DNA of 42,973 nucleotides from Bryobacterales bacterium (GCA_020847315.1 JADLCF010000067.1:1-42973); one strand, 5' to 3'. Shown: positions 35,137 through 42,973, numbered from the stretch's first letter. A program made the numbers and translations. The notes: generated by a model not told the origin, from the letters alone.

Positions 35137-36189
35137 TCATGCCACGGCTGCCGCCATCGCCGAGGTTTCCTGCCGCCGCTCCGCCTCCCGCAAGGCGATA
35201 TAGGGCGCGAGCGTTCGCTGAAGGTTGGAGAATTCCTCGAAGTTGAGGCTCTGCGCGCCATCGCTCAGAGCCTGTTCCGGGTGCGGATGCATTTCGACAA
35301 TCGCCCCATCGGCTCCCAGCGCAACGGCGGCGCGCGTCACGGGTGCGATGAGGCTCCGCTTGCCGGTGGCATGGCTGGGGTCCACGATCACGGGCAGGTG
35401 GGTGAGTTCCCTCAACAAGGCAACGCCGGCGAGATCGAAGGTGTTGCGCAGGGACGTGTCGAAGGTGCGGATGCCGCGCTCGCAGAGGATGATCCGTAGA
35501 TTCCCTTGAGCTGCAATGTATTCGGCGGCGAGCAGGAACTCCTGGATGGTGGCGCTGAGCCCCCGCTTGAGCAGCACGGGCTTGCGGCTCGCGCCCGCTG
35601 CCTTGAGCAACGCGAAATTCTGCATGTTTCGCGCGCCGATCTGGATGAGGTCGGCGTAGGCGGCCACTGCGGGGAGATCGGCTTCGGAGAGCAATTCCGT
35701 CACCACGCCAAGGCCGTTCTCGTCGGCGGCGCGGCGCATGAGGCGAAGGCCTTCCTCGCCCAGCCCCTGGAAATCGTAGGGCGAGGTTCGCGGTTTGAAG
35801 GCGCCGCCTCGCAGGAGCGGGATGCCGGCATCGCGCAGGAATCGCGCGGTTTCGAAGATCTGCACTTCGCTCTCCACCGAACAAGGCCCCGCGATGATTG
35901 GGAATCCGCCCGCGCCGAAGCGCGCGCCATTCACTGCCACCTCGCTGCTCCAGGGCTGGTATTGGCGGCTGACCAGTTTGTACGGGGTGGAGATACGGAC
36001 CACCCGTTCGACGTTCGGCAACGCCTCGAAAGCATCCGTGGATGGCAATTGCCGGGCTTCCGCGAGGATGCCCAGGATGACCCGTTCTTCCCCCTGGCTG
36101 CGGTGTACACGGCAGCCGAACTGCGTGGCCCGCTGGATTACCGCTTCGATGTCGAGTGCATCGGCTTCCGGCTTCATGGCGACGATCAT
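35137..36189 (-). CDS. aroF: 3-deoxy-7-phosphoheptulonate synthase (DAHP synthase, type I beta)
   Basis: This enzyme makes the first committed step of the shikimate pathway from phosphoenolpyruvate and erythrose 4-phosphate. It has 350 residues. An N-terminal ferredoxin-like regulatory domain (about 1-70) precedes the barrel, as in the type I beta group. Motifs are [82 protein letters not shown] and [12 protein letters not shown]. Metal-binding Cys, His, Glu and Asp residues are in place. The ATG at 36189 is preceded by GGGGAGA at proper spacing. Upstream lie the leader peptide and an attenuator terminator, so expression should respond to aromatic amino acids. Confidence 0.93.
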   Translation of the reverse strand: MIVAMKPEADALDIEAVIQRATQFGCRVHRSQGEERVILGILAEARQLPSTDAFEALPNVERVVRISTPYKLVSRQYQPWSSEVAVNGARFGAGGFPIIAGPCSVESEVQIFETARFLRDAGIPLLRGGAFKPRTSPYDFQGLGEEGLRLMRRAADENGLGVVTELLSEADLPAVAAYADLIQIGARNMQNFALLKAAGASRKPVLLKRGLSATIQEFLLAAEYIAAQGNLRIILCERGIRTFDTSLRNTFDLAGVALLRELTHLPVIVDPSHATGKRSLIAPVTRAAVALGADGAIVEMHPHPEQALSDGAQSLNFEEFSNLQRTLAPYIALREAERRQETSAMAAAVA

Positions 36190-36234
36190 GGTGTTTCTCC
36201 CCTAGTTCTCCGCGCCGCCTTGAGGGGGTTTCCG

Positions 36235-36265
36235 AAAAGAAAAAACCCACTCCGGCGAGTGGGTT
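36235..36265 (-). terminator. Attenuator terminator of the aroF leader (3:4 hairpin)
   Basis: On the minus strand a perfect 9-bp stem (AACCCACTC / GAGTGGGTT) with a GCCG loop is followed directly by a T-rich run (TTTT, C, TTTT). It lies 45 bases before the aroF start and after the leader peptide stop. The 5' arm overlaps CCAACCC, which can instead pair with GGGTTGG at 36309-36315, so terminator and antiterminator exclude each other. Confidence 0.88.
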
Positions 36266-36298
36266 GGTTTATTGGATTTCAGTTCGCTTTCGCGGACC

Positions 36299-36373
36299 TT
36301 AGCCCACACCAACCCGGGCGGCGCGATACCAGCACCAAAACCCGAAGCCGTAGGTGTAGGCCAAAACCTGCAT
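36299..36373 (-). CDS. Aromatic leader peptide of the aroF attenuator
   Basis: A 24-codon reading frame starts with ATG at 36373 and stops with TAA at 36299-36301. The first 16 residues read MQVLAYTYGFGFWCWY. They contain three Tyr, two Phe and two Trp, with seven of the eleven residues 6-16 aromatic. Such density is characteristic of attenuation leaders. Shortage of any of the three amino acids would stall the ribosome on these codons. Residues 5-7 overlap RNA segment 1 (36353-36361), which pairs with segment 2 (36302-36310). A stalled ribosome would cover segment 1 and free segment 2 to form the antiterminator with segment 3. No Shine-Dalgarno is evident. The promoter hexamer lies only 10 bases upstream, so the leader may be translated from a leaderless end. 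Confidence 0.85.
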   Translation of the reverse strand: MQVLAYTYGFGFWCWYRAARVGVG

Positions 36374-36383
36374 GCGAAAATCC

Positions 36384-36412
36384 AGAATAACCGGCTGGCG
36401 AGGAAAATGCAA
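36384..36412 (-). promoter_or_regulatory. Promoter of the aroF leader transcript
   Basis: On the minus strand, TTGCAT at 36407-36412, a 17-base spacer and TATTCT at 36384-36389 give a good sigma-70-like pair. Transcription would start about 3-4 bases before the leader ATG. A 6-bp hairpin (CACCAC / GTGGTG, 36418-36435) just upstream could end metE transcription. Confidence 0.55.
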
Positions 36413-36480
36413 TAGGCCACCACGGGTTTGTGGTGTATTTTATCGAGATCACCCCGATTTCAGCCGGGTTCAGCCTCGGT

Positions 36481-38757
36481 TTACGCGTTGGCGCGCAGAG
36501 CCTTCGCCGCGGACACCATGTTGGTGAGCGCCGGGATTACCTCTTCCCACTGGCGGGTCTTGAGGCCGCAATCCGGGTTCACCCACAGGCGCTCCGCCGG
36601 AATGCGCTTCGCGGCGTTCCGCATGAGTTCAACAATCTGCCTCTCCGTGGGAATGTTGGGCGAGTGAATGTCGTAGACGCCCGGCCCAATTCCGTTCGGG
36701 TACTGAAAGGTGTTGAAGGCTTCGAGCAACTCCATGTTGGAGCGGGAAGTTTCGATCGTGATCACATCGGCATCCATCGCGGCGATTGAAGCCAGAATGT
36801 CGTTGAACTCCGAATAGCACATGTGGGTGTGGATCTGCGTCTCGTCCCGGACGCCGTTGGCGGCAATGCGGAACGATTCGACGGCCCAATCGAGGTATTC
36901 TTTCCACTGCGATTTTCGCAAGGGAAGCCCTTCGCGTAGCGCCGCCTCATCGATCTGGATGATCGTCGCCCCGGCGGCCTCCAGATCGAGCACTTCCTGG
37001 CGGATCGCCAAGGCAAGCTGGCGGCAAGTGACGGAACGCGGCTGATCGTCGCGCACGAAGGACCAGTTCAGGATGGTGACCGGCCCGGTGAGCATGCCCT
37101 TCACCGGCTTCTTCGTAAGGGATTGCGCATAGCGGATCCACTCGACCGTCATGGCCTTCGGGCGGCGGATGTCGCCGAATAGGATTGGGGGTTTCACGCA
37201 GCGGGAGCCGTAGGATTGCACCCATCCGTACTCGCTGAAGACGAAGCCTTCAAGCTGCTCTCCGAAGTATTCCACCATGTCGTTGCGCTCCGCTTCGCCA
37301 TGGACGAGCACATCGAGCCCCAGCGATTCCTGCGCCTGGATGCTGCGGGCGATTTCCGCTTGCATCGCGCTTCGATAGGCCGCCTCATCGCACTTGCCAT
37401 GCTTGAACTGGCTCCGGGCCTGACGGATTTCGGTGGTTTGCGGGAAGGAACCGATCGTGGTTGTGGGATACGCCGGGAGCTGCAGCAAGGCTGCCTGCTT
37501 CGCGGCGCGTTCCGCGTAAGGGCTCTTCCGGGTTCCCATGCCGGGCGTGATTCCGGTAAGCGCCTCTCTCACCTCACGATGGTTGAGCCGGCCGGAATGG
37601 CGGCGGGCTTCCACCGCTTCCCGGTTCGCGCGTAGCTCGGCTTCCACAGCCGCCCGGCTGTGGTTCAGGGCTGTGGCGAGAGTCCTCAGTTCCTCCAGTT
37701 TCTGCGCGGCGAAGGCGAGCCACGGCTTCACCTCGGCGTCCAACTTATCTTCGCTATCGAGATCCACTGGCACGTGAAGGAGAGAGCAGGAGGGTGCGAT
37801 CCACAGCCGGTCTCCCAGCGAATGGGCGAACGGCTCCAGCCAGTCCAAGGCCGCGCTCAGGTCCGTTCTCCAGACATTGCGGCCGTCGACCACGCCCAGC
37901 GAGAGAATGCGATCCGCGGGGAGCAGAACACTCGCCTTGGCGACTTCATCCCGGGCGCGGATGGCGTCGAGGTGCAGCCCCTGGACGGGGAGTTCGCATG
38001 CGAGGGGTAGGTTCTCGAGCAGGGGTCCGAAGTAGGTGGCGAGGAGGAGCTTCGCCTTGCCAGTGCCGAGCGCGGCATAGGCCGTGCGATAGGCCGCCTG
38101 CCATCGCGGAGAGAGTTCCGTGACGAGCGCGGGTTCGTCGATCTGGATCCATTCCGCCCCCTGCGCGGCAAGGGCCTCCACGAGTTCCCGGTAGACGGGG
38201 AGTAGGCGGGGCAGCAGAGCCAGCGCGTCGCTGCCATCGGAGGTTTTCGCGATGCGCAGGTACGTGACCGGACCGAGGATCACAGGTTTCGGGCTCCAGA
38301 CGCCCTGCGATTGCGCTTCCTGCAGTTGGCCAAGGAGCCGCGATGGATCCAGCTTGAACGTGCTATCCGCCGTCAGTTCCGCAACGATGTAGTGGTAGTT
38401 GGTATCGAACCACTTCGTCATCTCGCCCGCGCTGATACCTTCGCCCGTTCCGGGGGCGGATCGGCCGCGCGCCACGCGGAAGGAGTTGTCGAACGCATCT
38501 CCCCGGTAGCCGGCCGCGCGGGGCGGGATGTTGCCCAGGGTGAAGCTCATATCGAGCACCTGGTCATAGAACGAGAAATCGCCTATCGGCGTGCGATCGA
38601 GCTTTGCCTGAGCGGCCCAGTGCCGCCGCCGCAGTTCCGCTCCGAGCGCTTTCAGTTCTTCAAGCGAAGACTGCCCCTTCCAATACGCTTCGAGTGCGAA
38701 CTTCAACTCGCGGCGCGCGCCGATGCGCGGAAAGCCGAGATTGTGTGTCGTAACCAT
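36481..38757 (-). CDS. metE: Cobalamin-independent methionine synthase
   Basis: The enzyme transfers a methyl group from methyltetrahydropteroyl-triglutamate to homocysteine, the last step of methionine synthesis. It has 758 residues, the full family length. The N-terminal domain begins [18 protein letters not shown], and the C-terminal catalytic barrel has [29 protein letters not shown] and [20 protein letters not shown]. The zinc ligands are visible in [11 protein letters not shown] (His, Cys), ITIETSRS (Glu) and [10 protein letters not shown] (Cys). ATG 38757 is preferred to 38781 because GAAGGGA lies about 9 bases upstream and homologues begin there. It is divergent from metR, its likely activator, and precedes the aroF leader on the same strand. 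Confidence 0.97.
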   Translation of the reverse strand: MVTTHNLGFPRIGARRELKFALEAYWKGQSSLEELKALGAELRRRHWAAQAKLDRTPIGDFSFYDQVLDMSFTLGNIPPRAAGYRGDAFDNSFRVARGRSAPGTGEGISAGEMTKWFDTNYHYIVAELTADSTFKLDPSRLLGQLQEAQSQGVWSPKPVILGPVTYLRIAKTSDGSDALALLPRLLPVYRELVEALAAQGAEWIQIDEPALVTELSPRWQAAYRTAYAALGTGKAKLLLATYFGPLLENLPLACELPVQGLHLDAIRARDEVAKASVLLPADRILSLGVVDGRNVWRTDLSAALDWLEPFAHSLGDRLWIAPSCSLLHVPVDLDSEDKLDAEVKPWLAFAAQKLEELRTLATALNHSRAAVEAELRANREAVEARRHSGRLNHREVREALTGITPGMGTRKSPYAERAAKQAALLQLPAYPTTTIGSFPQTTEIRQARSQFKHGKCDEAAYRSAMQAEIARSIQAQESLGLDVLVHGEAERNDMVEYFGEQLEGFVFSEYGWVQSYGSRCVKPPILFGDIRRPKAMTVEWIRYAQSLTKKPVKGMLTGPVTILNWSFVRDDQPRSVTCRQLALAIRQEVLDLEAAGATIIQIDEAALREGLPLRKSQWKEYLDWAVESFRIAANGVRDETQIHTHMCYSEFNDILASIAAMDADVITIETSRSNMELLEAFNTFQYPNGIGPGVYDIHSPNIPTERQIVELMRNAAKRIPAERLWVNPDCGLKTRQWEEVIPALTNMVSAAKALRANA

Positions 38758-38852
38758 ACTTCGTTTCCCTTCATCTCTCATTCTGGGGAATGCGGACTAT
38801 GAAGTAAAATGGTCATTGTGCATCGATAAATTAGTTTGATTCATAGATAGAT
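38758..38852. promoter_or_regulatory. metE-metR divergent control region
   Basis: The 95-base gap between the two starts holds an inverted repeat CATTC-TGGG-GAATG at 38779-38792 and TTCAT (38770-38774) mirrored by ATGAA (38799-38803). I do not find a clean copy of the enteric MetR site TGAA-N5-TTCA, so the binding site may differ. The part next to metR is AT-rich (CGATAAATTAGTTTGATTC), as expected for its promoter. Confidence 0.45.
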
Positions 38853-39755
38853 ATGCTGGAACGAAGTCACCTCGAAATCATTCTGGAAGTAGAGAAGCAG
38901 GGTTCCCTGACGGCGGCGGCGGGGGTGCTCTGCCTGACGCAATCGGCGCTGAGCCATTCGATGAAGAAGCTCGAAAGTCAGCTAGGCACGCCGATCTGGC
39001 TGCGGGACGGGCGCAAACTGCGTCTCACGCAATCGGGCCGGTACCTCCTCTCGGTGGCCACGCGGGTGCTGCCGCAATTGGCGCTGGCCGAGGAACGGAT
39101 GGGCCAATATGCGCGCGGCGAGCGCGGAACGCTGCGCATCGGAATGGAATGCCACCCCTGCTACCAGTGGCTGCTCAAGGTCGTCTCGCCCTTTCTCGAG
39201 AACTGGCCCGACGTGGACGTGGATGTGAAGCAGAAGTTTCAGTTCGGGGGAATCGGCGCGCTGTTTGATTTCGAGATTGATCTCCTGGTGACGCCAGACC
39301 CGGTTCTGCGGCCCGGCCTGCGCTTCGAGCCGGTCTTCGATTACGAGCAGGTGCTGGTAGTGAGCCGTCGGCATCCGCTGGCGCAGGAGGAATTCGCGCG
39401 GCCCCAGGATCTGACCAATGAAACCCTCATCACGTACCCGGTGGAGATCGAGCGGCTCGATATTTACAACCAGTTCCTGACTCCGGCGGGCGTGTTGCCG
39501 AAGCGGCACAAGGAAATCGAAACCACCGATATCCTGTTGCAGATGGTGGCGTGCAACCGGGGCGTAGGCGCTCTGCCGCGTTGGCTGGTGGACGAATTCG
39601 CGGCGCGGATGGATGTGGTGGCCGTGCGGCTTGGCCGCGCCGGGATCGCGAAGCAGATCTTCCTCGGCGCGCGGGCTTCCGATATGGAGACGGATTACCT
39701 GCGGGCGTTCTTCGAAACGGCCAGGCGCTTCCCCTCAAGCCCACCGCGTGGATGA
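38853..39755 (+). CDS. metR: LysR-family regulator MetR
   Basis: This 300-residue LysR regulator has an N-terminal helix-turn-helix (about 1-60: HLEIILEVEKQGSLTAAAGV, QSALSHSMKKLESQLG) and a C-terminal co-inducer domain. The segment TLRIGMECHPCYQWLLKVV and the later HKEIETTDILLQMVACNRGV are typical of MetR, which uses homocysteine as co-inducer and activates metE. It is divergent from metE, the classic arrangement. The ATG at 38853 has a weak ribosome-binding site but is the natural start for the helix-turn-helix. Confidence 0.9.
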   Translation: MLERSHLEIILEVEKQGSLTAAAGVLCLTQSALSHSMKKLESQLGTPIWLRDGRKLRLTQSGRYLLSVATRVLPQLALAEERMGQYARGERGTLRIGMECHPCYQWLLKVVSPFLENWPDVDVDVKQKFQFGGIGALFDFEIDLLVTPDPVLRPGLRFEPVFDYEQVLVVSRRHPLAQEEFARPQDLTNETLITYPVEIERLDIYNQFLTPAGVLPKRHKEIETTDILLQMVACNRGVGALPRWLVDEFAARMDVVAVRLGRAGIAKQIFLGARASDMETDYLRAFFETARRFPSSPPRG

Positions 39756-39798
39756 ACCGGCTGAACCGACGCAGCCTGCCCACGAGGGTGCGGGCGGT

Positions 39799-40692
39799 CT
39801 ACCCCGCAGGAAAGACGATCGCCGGGTGATAGAGGCGATGGAGCTTCCGCTCGCCGATGGCGATCAATTCGCCCTCCCTCGAGACGGCTTTCAGCCGGGT
39901 GGAATTCCCGGTTTCAAGGAACGGAGAGGCATTGAAATCCCGGCCTTCGCGGATGTTGCGGATGGTCGCTGGATCGACGATCTCGGTGGGAATCTCCGGC
40001 AGCAATCGGGCCGCGGGGAGCAGGCGCTCCAGGAGGCGGCCCTCGGCGGAGAGCTCGGCAGCGTCTTCGAGAGAGATCGCCTGTTCAAGCGTGAACGGGC
40101 CCGAGGCATGACGGCGCAGCGAGGCCAGATGCGCGCCTACGCCCACGGCATCGCCCAGGTCATGTGCCAGGCTGCGGACATAGGTACCCGGGCCGCAGCG
40201 CACCCGGACACGGAGCCGGTTGCCCTCCCCATCGAGAATACGAAATTCGTGGATGCTCACAGCGACGGGCTTGAGTTCCACGGGCTTGTTCTGGCGGGCG
40301 AGCTTGTACGCGGGAGTGCCGCCGATCTTCTTGGCGGAGACCGCCGGGGGGATTTGCTCAATCTCGCCGAGGAAGCGCCGAGCGATCAGGTCTTCAAGGG
40401 TGCCCACGTCCACCGTGTAAGGCTTCTCTTCCGAAGTCGCTTCGCCTTCGGCATCGTAGGTGCTGGTGCTGAAGCCGAAGCGGATGACGCCCTCATATAT
40501 CTTTTCTTCCTTGCCGAAGAAGCGAGCGAGGCGGGTGGCTGACCCCACGAGGAGAGGCAGGACCCCGGTTGCCATCGGATCCAGCGTGCCGAGATGGCCG
40601 ATGCGCCGGGTAGCCGCAAGCCGCCGCATGCGGGCGACGACATCGTGCGAGGTCCAGCCGGCGGGCTTATCAATAACGATTGCTCCAAACAT
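39799..40692 (-). CDS. truB: tRNA pseudouridine-55 synthase
   Basis: The 297-residue RNA-modifying enzyme converts U55 to pseudouridine in tRNAs. The catalytic Asp38 is in GHLGTLDPMATGVLPLLVG. Other motifs are the opening IVIDKPAGWTSHDVVARM, IYEGVIRFGFSTSTYDAEG, IPPAVSAKKIGGTPAYKLAR and RVRCGPGTYVRSLAHDLG. A C-terminal PUA-like region (about 235-297) ends LKAVSREGELIAIGERK. The ATG at 40692 fits the family N-terminus, and the longer frame to 40791 adds non-conserved residues. It is convergent with metR. Usual neighbours such as rbfA or ribF are absent. Confidence 0.95.
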   Translation of the reverse strand: MFGAIVIDKPAGWTSHDVVARMRRLAATRRIGHLGTLDPMATGVLPLLVGSATRLARFFGKEEKIYEGVIRFGFSTSTYDAEGEATSEEKPYTVDVGTLEDLIARRFLGEIEQIPPAVSAKKIGGTPAYKLARQNKPVELKPVAVSIHEFRILDGEGNRLRVRVRCGPGTYVRSLAHDLGDAVGVGAHLASLRRHASGPFTLEQAISLEDAAELSAEGRLLERLLPAARLLPEIPTEIVDPATIRNIREGRDFNASPFLETGNSTRLKAVSREGELIAIGERKLHRLYHPAIVFPAG

Positions 40693-40840
40693 CTTTGGTT
40701 CCGACTGGGTGGATTCGTTCTGGATCAGAGGGACCTCCGGCAACAGCCGCGGCCTCCCGGAGGGCGGACGAGGGTTTCCCGTTCGAGCCATCCAAGGGGA
40801 CGGCCCGATGGCGCGCCCGGTCCGGAATGTTGCCTCGGAA

Positions 40841-41275
40841 TTACTTCTTCGCCATGAGCGCGGATTGATGCGCGATCATGACCCACTTGCCATGCGACTT
40901 CTGGTAGACGTGCGTGTAGGCGAGATCGTTGTTGACCTGGCCGCCGTTGACGAGCACCTTGAATTGGGCGCGGGCGGTGAGGATGGCGGTGTCGCCGAAG
41001 ACCTTCACTTCCATGCGGGAAATATCGATCGCCTGGTAATCGGATGTACTCTTCCGGAGCCGGTTAAAAAAGTCCTCGCGCGTATCCACGGCGCCGTCGG
41101 AATGGGAGTAGATCAGGCCCGGGGAAGTAACCCGCTCGAGGGCGGCGTAGTCGCTATCGACCACGGCCTTGGCCCATTCCCGATCGAGCTTCATAATCTG
41201 GTCCGTAGTGGCGTCGGCGCTAAGTGTCATGGCGGTAAAGAGGATCAAGAAAGAGGAAAGCAGAAATTTCCACAT
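40841..41275 (-). CDS. Secreted NTF2-like (SnoaL/DUF4440) protein
   Basis: The 144-residue protein has a signal peptide (FLLSSFLILFTAMTLSAD) and an NTF2-like cone fold. Markers are MKLDREWAKAVVDSDYAALE, LIYSHSDGAVDTREDFFNRL and the final THVYQKSHGKWVMIAHQSAL. DUF4440 members often bind small ligands or act as accessory domains, and no activity can be inferred. ATG 41275 begins right at the signal peptide. An in-frame start at 41347 would precede it with a polar stretch. It is divergent from the winged-helix regulator. Confidence 0.82.
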   Translation of the reverse strand: MWKFLLSSFLILFTAMTLSADATTDQIMKLDREWAKAVVDSDYAALERVTSPGLIYSHSDGAVDTREDFFNRLRKSTSDYQAIDISRMEVKVFGDTAILTARAQFKVLVNGGQVNNDLAYTHVYQKSHGKWVMIAHQSALMAKK

Positions 41276-41433
41276 CGTTGTTGTATTTTGTGATGCGGCG
41301 GGCGCGCTCGTCAACCGCACCCGGCCACTCAAAGATGCGCGCGCCATTTCCCGTGCGTAGAATCGATAGAGAACGCGCGCATGTGTGGATGCGCGAAGGC
41401 CCGGTCCCGGTGAAGCGTTTTCCCGGTGAGGAA

Positions 41434-42693
41434 ATGAAACGCCAAGATCAGCGGGATCTCTATGCGACCATGCTGGAGCGGCAAGTCCATTCGATTGAAG
41501 CTGAGCCTGCCGCGCAGGATGAACTCATCCGCGAGGTGGCCGCCAGCGCCACCTTTGCCAAGGCTCCCGCCCTCCGGAAGCTGTTGCTCTATCTCTGGGA
41601 GCACCGGGCCGAAGAGCAGGGTGAGTATTCCATCGCCATTGACGCGCTTGGCAAGCGGGAGGATTTTGACCCGAAGTTGGACGCTTCGGTCCGCGTTCAT
41701 GTCTCCCGGCTGAGGGCGAGGCTGAAGGAATACTTCGAGAACGAGGGGGAAGCTCAGCCCTTTCGCGTCTCTATCCCTTCGGGCGGCCACCAGCTTCATT
41801 GCGTGTGGGAGCGGGACGATGCCGTTGCGTCTCCCTTCTGGAGCACCGTCAGGAAATGGGCGTTACCCGTGGCGCTCGTTGGGTTCGTGTCGATCTCCAT
41901 GGCGCTCTTCATCCGGAACCGGCAGATGAGCCACGAACTCGCTTTGGCCCGGCAGAACCTGGTCCTTCCGGAGATTTGGCAGGCGATGCTCAAACCGGGG
42001 CGCGTCACCCGGGTCATTTACCCCACCCCCGTCTTCTATGCTTGGGGCGACTTGCGCATCCGGGATGTGAAGAACAGCGCAGCCGACGGCTGGAAAACCT
42101 CGCCCCGGCTAAAGACAATCGTCGATCTTTTCGGCGAGCCGGATACGACGTCGAAATCCTATACCGTCAGCAGCGATACCGCTGCCGCGATTGAATTGAC
42201 GCGCTTTCTCTCTTCTCACGGCGTACCGCTGGAAGTGACGAATACGACGGAGGTTTTGCCCCACCAATACGGCAGTGACAACCTCATTTTTCTCGGCATC
42301 CCACCGACAAACCCGAGCCTCCACCCTTATCTGAACCGCACGAATTTCTATCTGACGGATGGCCAGAACGCGATTGGCAACCGGAATCCAAAACCGGGGG
42401 AGCCGGCGATCTACCGCGTGAGCCAGGTTCGCGAGGGCTCTTCGCTGATTGCCCGCTTCGGATTGCTTACGGTCTTGCCAGGGCACGCTCCGAACACCAG
42501 TCTCATCCTTCTTATGGGGCTCCAGACTTCCGCCATCGCCACGTTCGCCGGATCTCCTTCACATCTGGAGAACTGGGCGCGCGAATGGAGAAAAGCCGGG
42601 GCTCCATCCCATTTTGAAGTCGTTTTGCTCAGCCGCAGCGATGGAGTGATCACCAAAGAAGTCGAGATCGTTGCCTTTCGTTCCATCACGTAA
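41434..42693 (+). CDS. Membrane-anchored winged-helix regulator upstream of an Oar-like receptor
   Basis: The 419-residue protein has a cytoplasmic winged-helix-like domain at about 45-122 (LRKLLLYLWEHRAEEQGEYS, ASVRVHVSRLRARLKEYFEN, FRVSIPSGGHQL). A single transmembrane helix (about 142-161) and a large outer domain (about 165-419) follow. The topology resembles ToxR/CadC-type one-component regulators that sense outside and bind DNA inside. I recognise the N-terminal segment as a type common in Solibacter-like genomes but cannot cite a characterised member. It lies directly upstream of an Oar-like receptor, and CGTAA repeats begin at its own stop codon. ATG 41434 is chosen with GAGG two bases upstream. 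An in-frame ATG at 41389 is possible. Confidence 0.72.
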   Translation: MKRQDQRDLYATMLERQVHSIEAEPAAQDELIREVAASATFAKAPALRKLLLYLWEHRAEEQGEYSIAIDALGKREDFDPKLDASVRVHVSRLRARLKEYFENEGEAQPFRVSIPSGGHQLHCVWERDDAVASPFWSTVRKWALPVALVGFVSISMALFIRNRQMSHELALARQNLVLPEIWQAMLKPGRVTRVIYPTPVFYAWGDLRIRDVKNSAADGWKTSPRLKTIVDLFGEPDTTSKSYTVSSDTAAAIELTRFLSSHGVPLEVTNTTEVLPHQYGSDNLIFLGIPPTNPSLHPYLNRTNFYLTDGQNAIGNRNPKPGEPAIYRVSQVREGSSLIARFGLLTVLPGHAPNTSLILLMGLQTSAIATFAGSPSHLENWAREWRKAGAPSHFEVVLLSRSDGVITKEVEIVAFRSIT

Positions 42694-42768
42694 GTTGCTA
42701 AGAATATTACGTAACATCGCGTAACAAACTCCAAGAAACTGTCTGAATCTCTCGTGAGCACATATTCT
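42689..42768 (+). promoter_or_regulatory. CGTAA repeats and candidate promoter before the second Oar-like receptor
   Basis: CGTAA occurs at 42689-42693, 42710-42714 and 42720-42724. The starts are 21 and 10 bases apart, so all three face the same side of the helix. The first overlaps the stop codon of the regulator. A TATTCT at 42763-42768 could be the -10, with no good -35 hexamer, as expected for an activated promoter. Binding by the upstream winged-helix protein is inference. Confidence 0.45.
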
Positions 42769-42862
42769 TGTTTGCAGCCGGACGCGGCTTCGGTCGCTTT
42801 GTCTCGCAACGACCAGGTTGCCGCCGTTCCACGGAACGTTTGCCTTGTTTCAAGGAGTTGTC

Positions 42863-42973
42863 ATGTTGCTTACGCGTGCCGTCTTCGTACTATCGGCTCT
42901 GTTATCCCTCAGCGGTTTAGCGGCCGCACAGGTTCTTTATGGATCCGTGGTTGGGAATGTGACGGATCCATCC
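42863..42973 (+). CDS. Oar-like TonB-dependent receptor, N-terminal fragment cut by right edge
   Basis: Only the first 37 codons are inside the window. A signal peptide (LLTRAVFVLSALLSLSGLAA) is followed by VLYGSVVGNVTDPS, the start of the same carboxypeptidase-regulatory-like domain seen in the receptor at 21887 (SLTGNITDPSG). AAGGAG lies 5 bases before the ATG, which supports the start. The gene continues beyond position 42973. It is preceded by the winged-helix membrane protein. Confidence 0.8.
   Translation, partial: MLLTRAVFVLSALLSLSGLAAAQVLYGSVVGNVTDPS

Noticed and set aside
36202-36423. 73-codon minus-strand frame across the aroF leader
   Set aside because: It spans the terminator and its U tract and has no ribosome-binding site. 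The 24-codon frame in another phase, with its dense aromatic codons and matching stems, explains the region better.
38758-38852. SAM or cobalamin riboswitch upstream of metE
   Set aside because: The gap is only 95 bases and shows none of the conserved riboswitch core sequences. The divergent MetR explains control.
1-42973. CRISPR array, tRNA, rRNA, insertion sequence or prophage
   Set aside because: No regular repeat-spacer pattern, no cloverleaf ending in CCA, no transposase or integrase frame, and no phage structural genes were seen.

Overview
The window (about 43 kb, roughly 60 percent G+C by eye) looks like a piece of chromosome from an Acidobacteriota bacterium of the Bryobacterales/Solibacter type. 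That assignment rests on the gene families present: very large Oar-like TonB-dependent receptors with a carboxypeptidase-regulatory N-terminal domain, a TIGR03437-type exported protein, several Tat or lipoprotein sulfatases, a CocE/NonD hydrolase, and a membrane-anchored winged-helix protein placed directly upstream of an Oar-like receptor. No insertion sequence, integrase, CRISPR array, tRNA or rRNA was seen. It reads as ordinary chromosome rich in catabolic genes.

Layout. 1-1039: minus-strand unknown protein cut by the left edge. 1369-3721: molybdate transporter modB-modC and a thiE-like gene. 3800-6772: hybrid sensor kinase with a 7-TM input domain. 6858-7805: DUF72 protein. 7875-9453 (minus): sulfite-oxidase-like molybdoenzyme with its c-type cytochrome. 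9619-14101: a sialic-acid-type cluster, with minus-strand nanA-like lyase, nanM-like mutarotase and MFS transporter, and a divergent N-acylglucosamine 2-epimerase. 14159-20000: CocE hydrolase, sulfatase, O-methyltransferase and an unknown exported protein. 20019-21287: serS. 21887-33217: a scavenging region with an Oar-like receptor, two further sulfatases, a TIGR03437 protein, a heparinase-II/III-like lyase and a MauE-thioredoxin fusion. 33246-36412 (minus): aroF-type DAHP synthase with an attenuator leader, then an unknown membrane protein and a PfkB kinase. 36481-39755: metE with divergent metR. 39799-41275 (minus): truB and an NTF2-like secreted protein. 41434-end: membrane winged-helix regulator followed by a second Oar-like receptor cut by the right edge.

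The most striking feature is upstream of the DAHP synthase gene. A 24-codon leader peptide carries a dense run of Tyr, Phe and Trp codons. It is followed by mutually exclusive RNA pairings (1:2, 2:3 and 3:4), the last being a perfect 9-bp stem with a U tract. This is the full architecture of ribosome-mediated attenuation reading all three aromatic amino acids at the entry step of the shikimate pathway.

Second in interest are the winged-helix/TonB receptor pair, whose intergenic region carries CGTAA repeats spaced 21 and 10 bp apart, and the compact sialic-acid-type cluster. Function calls come from recognising protein motifs by eye. No database search was possible.
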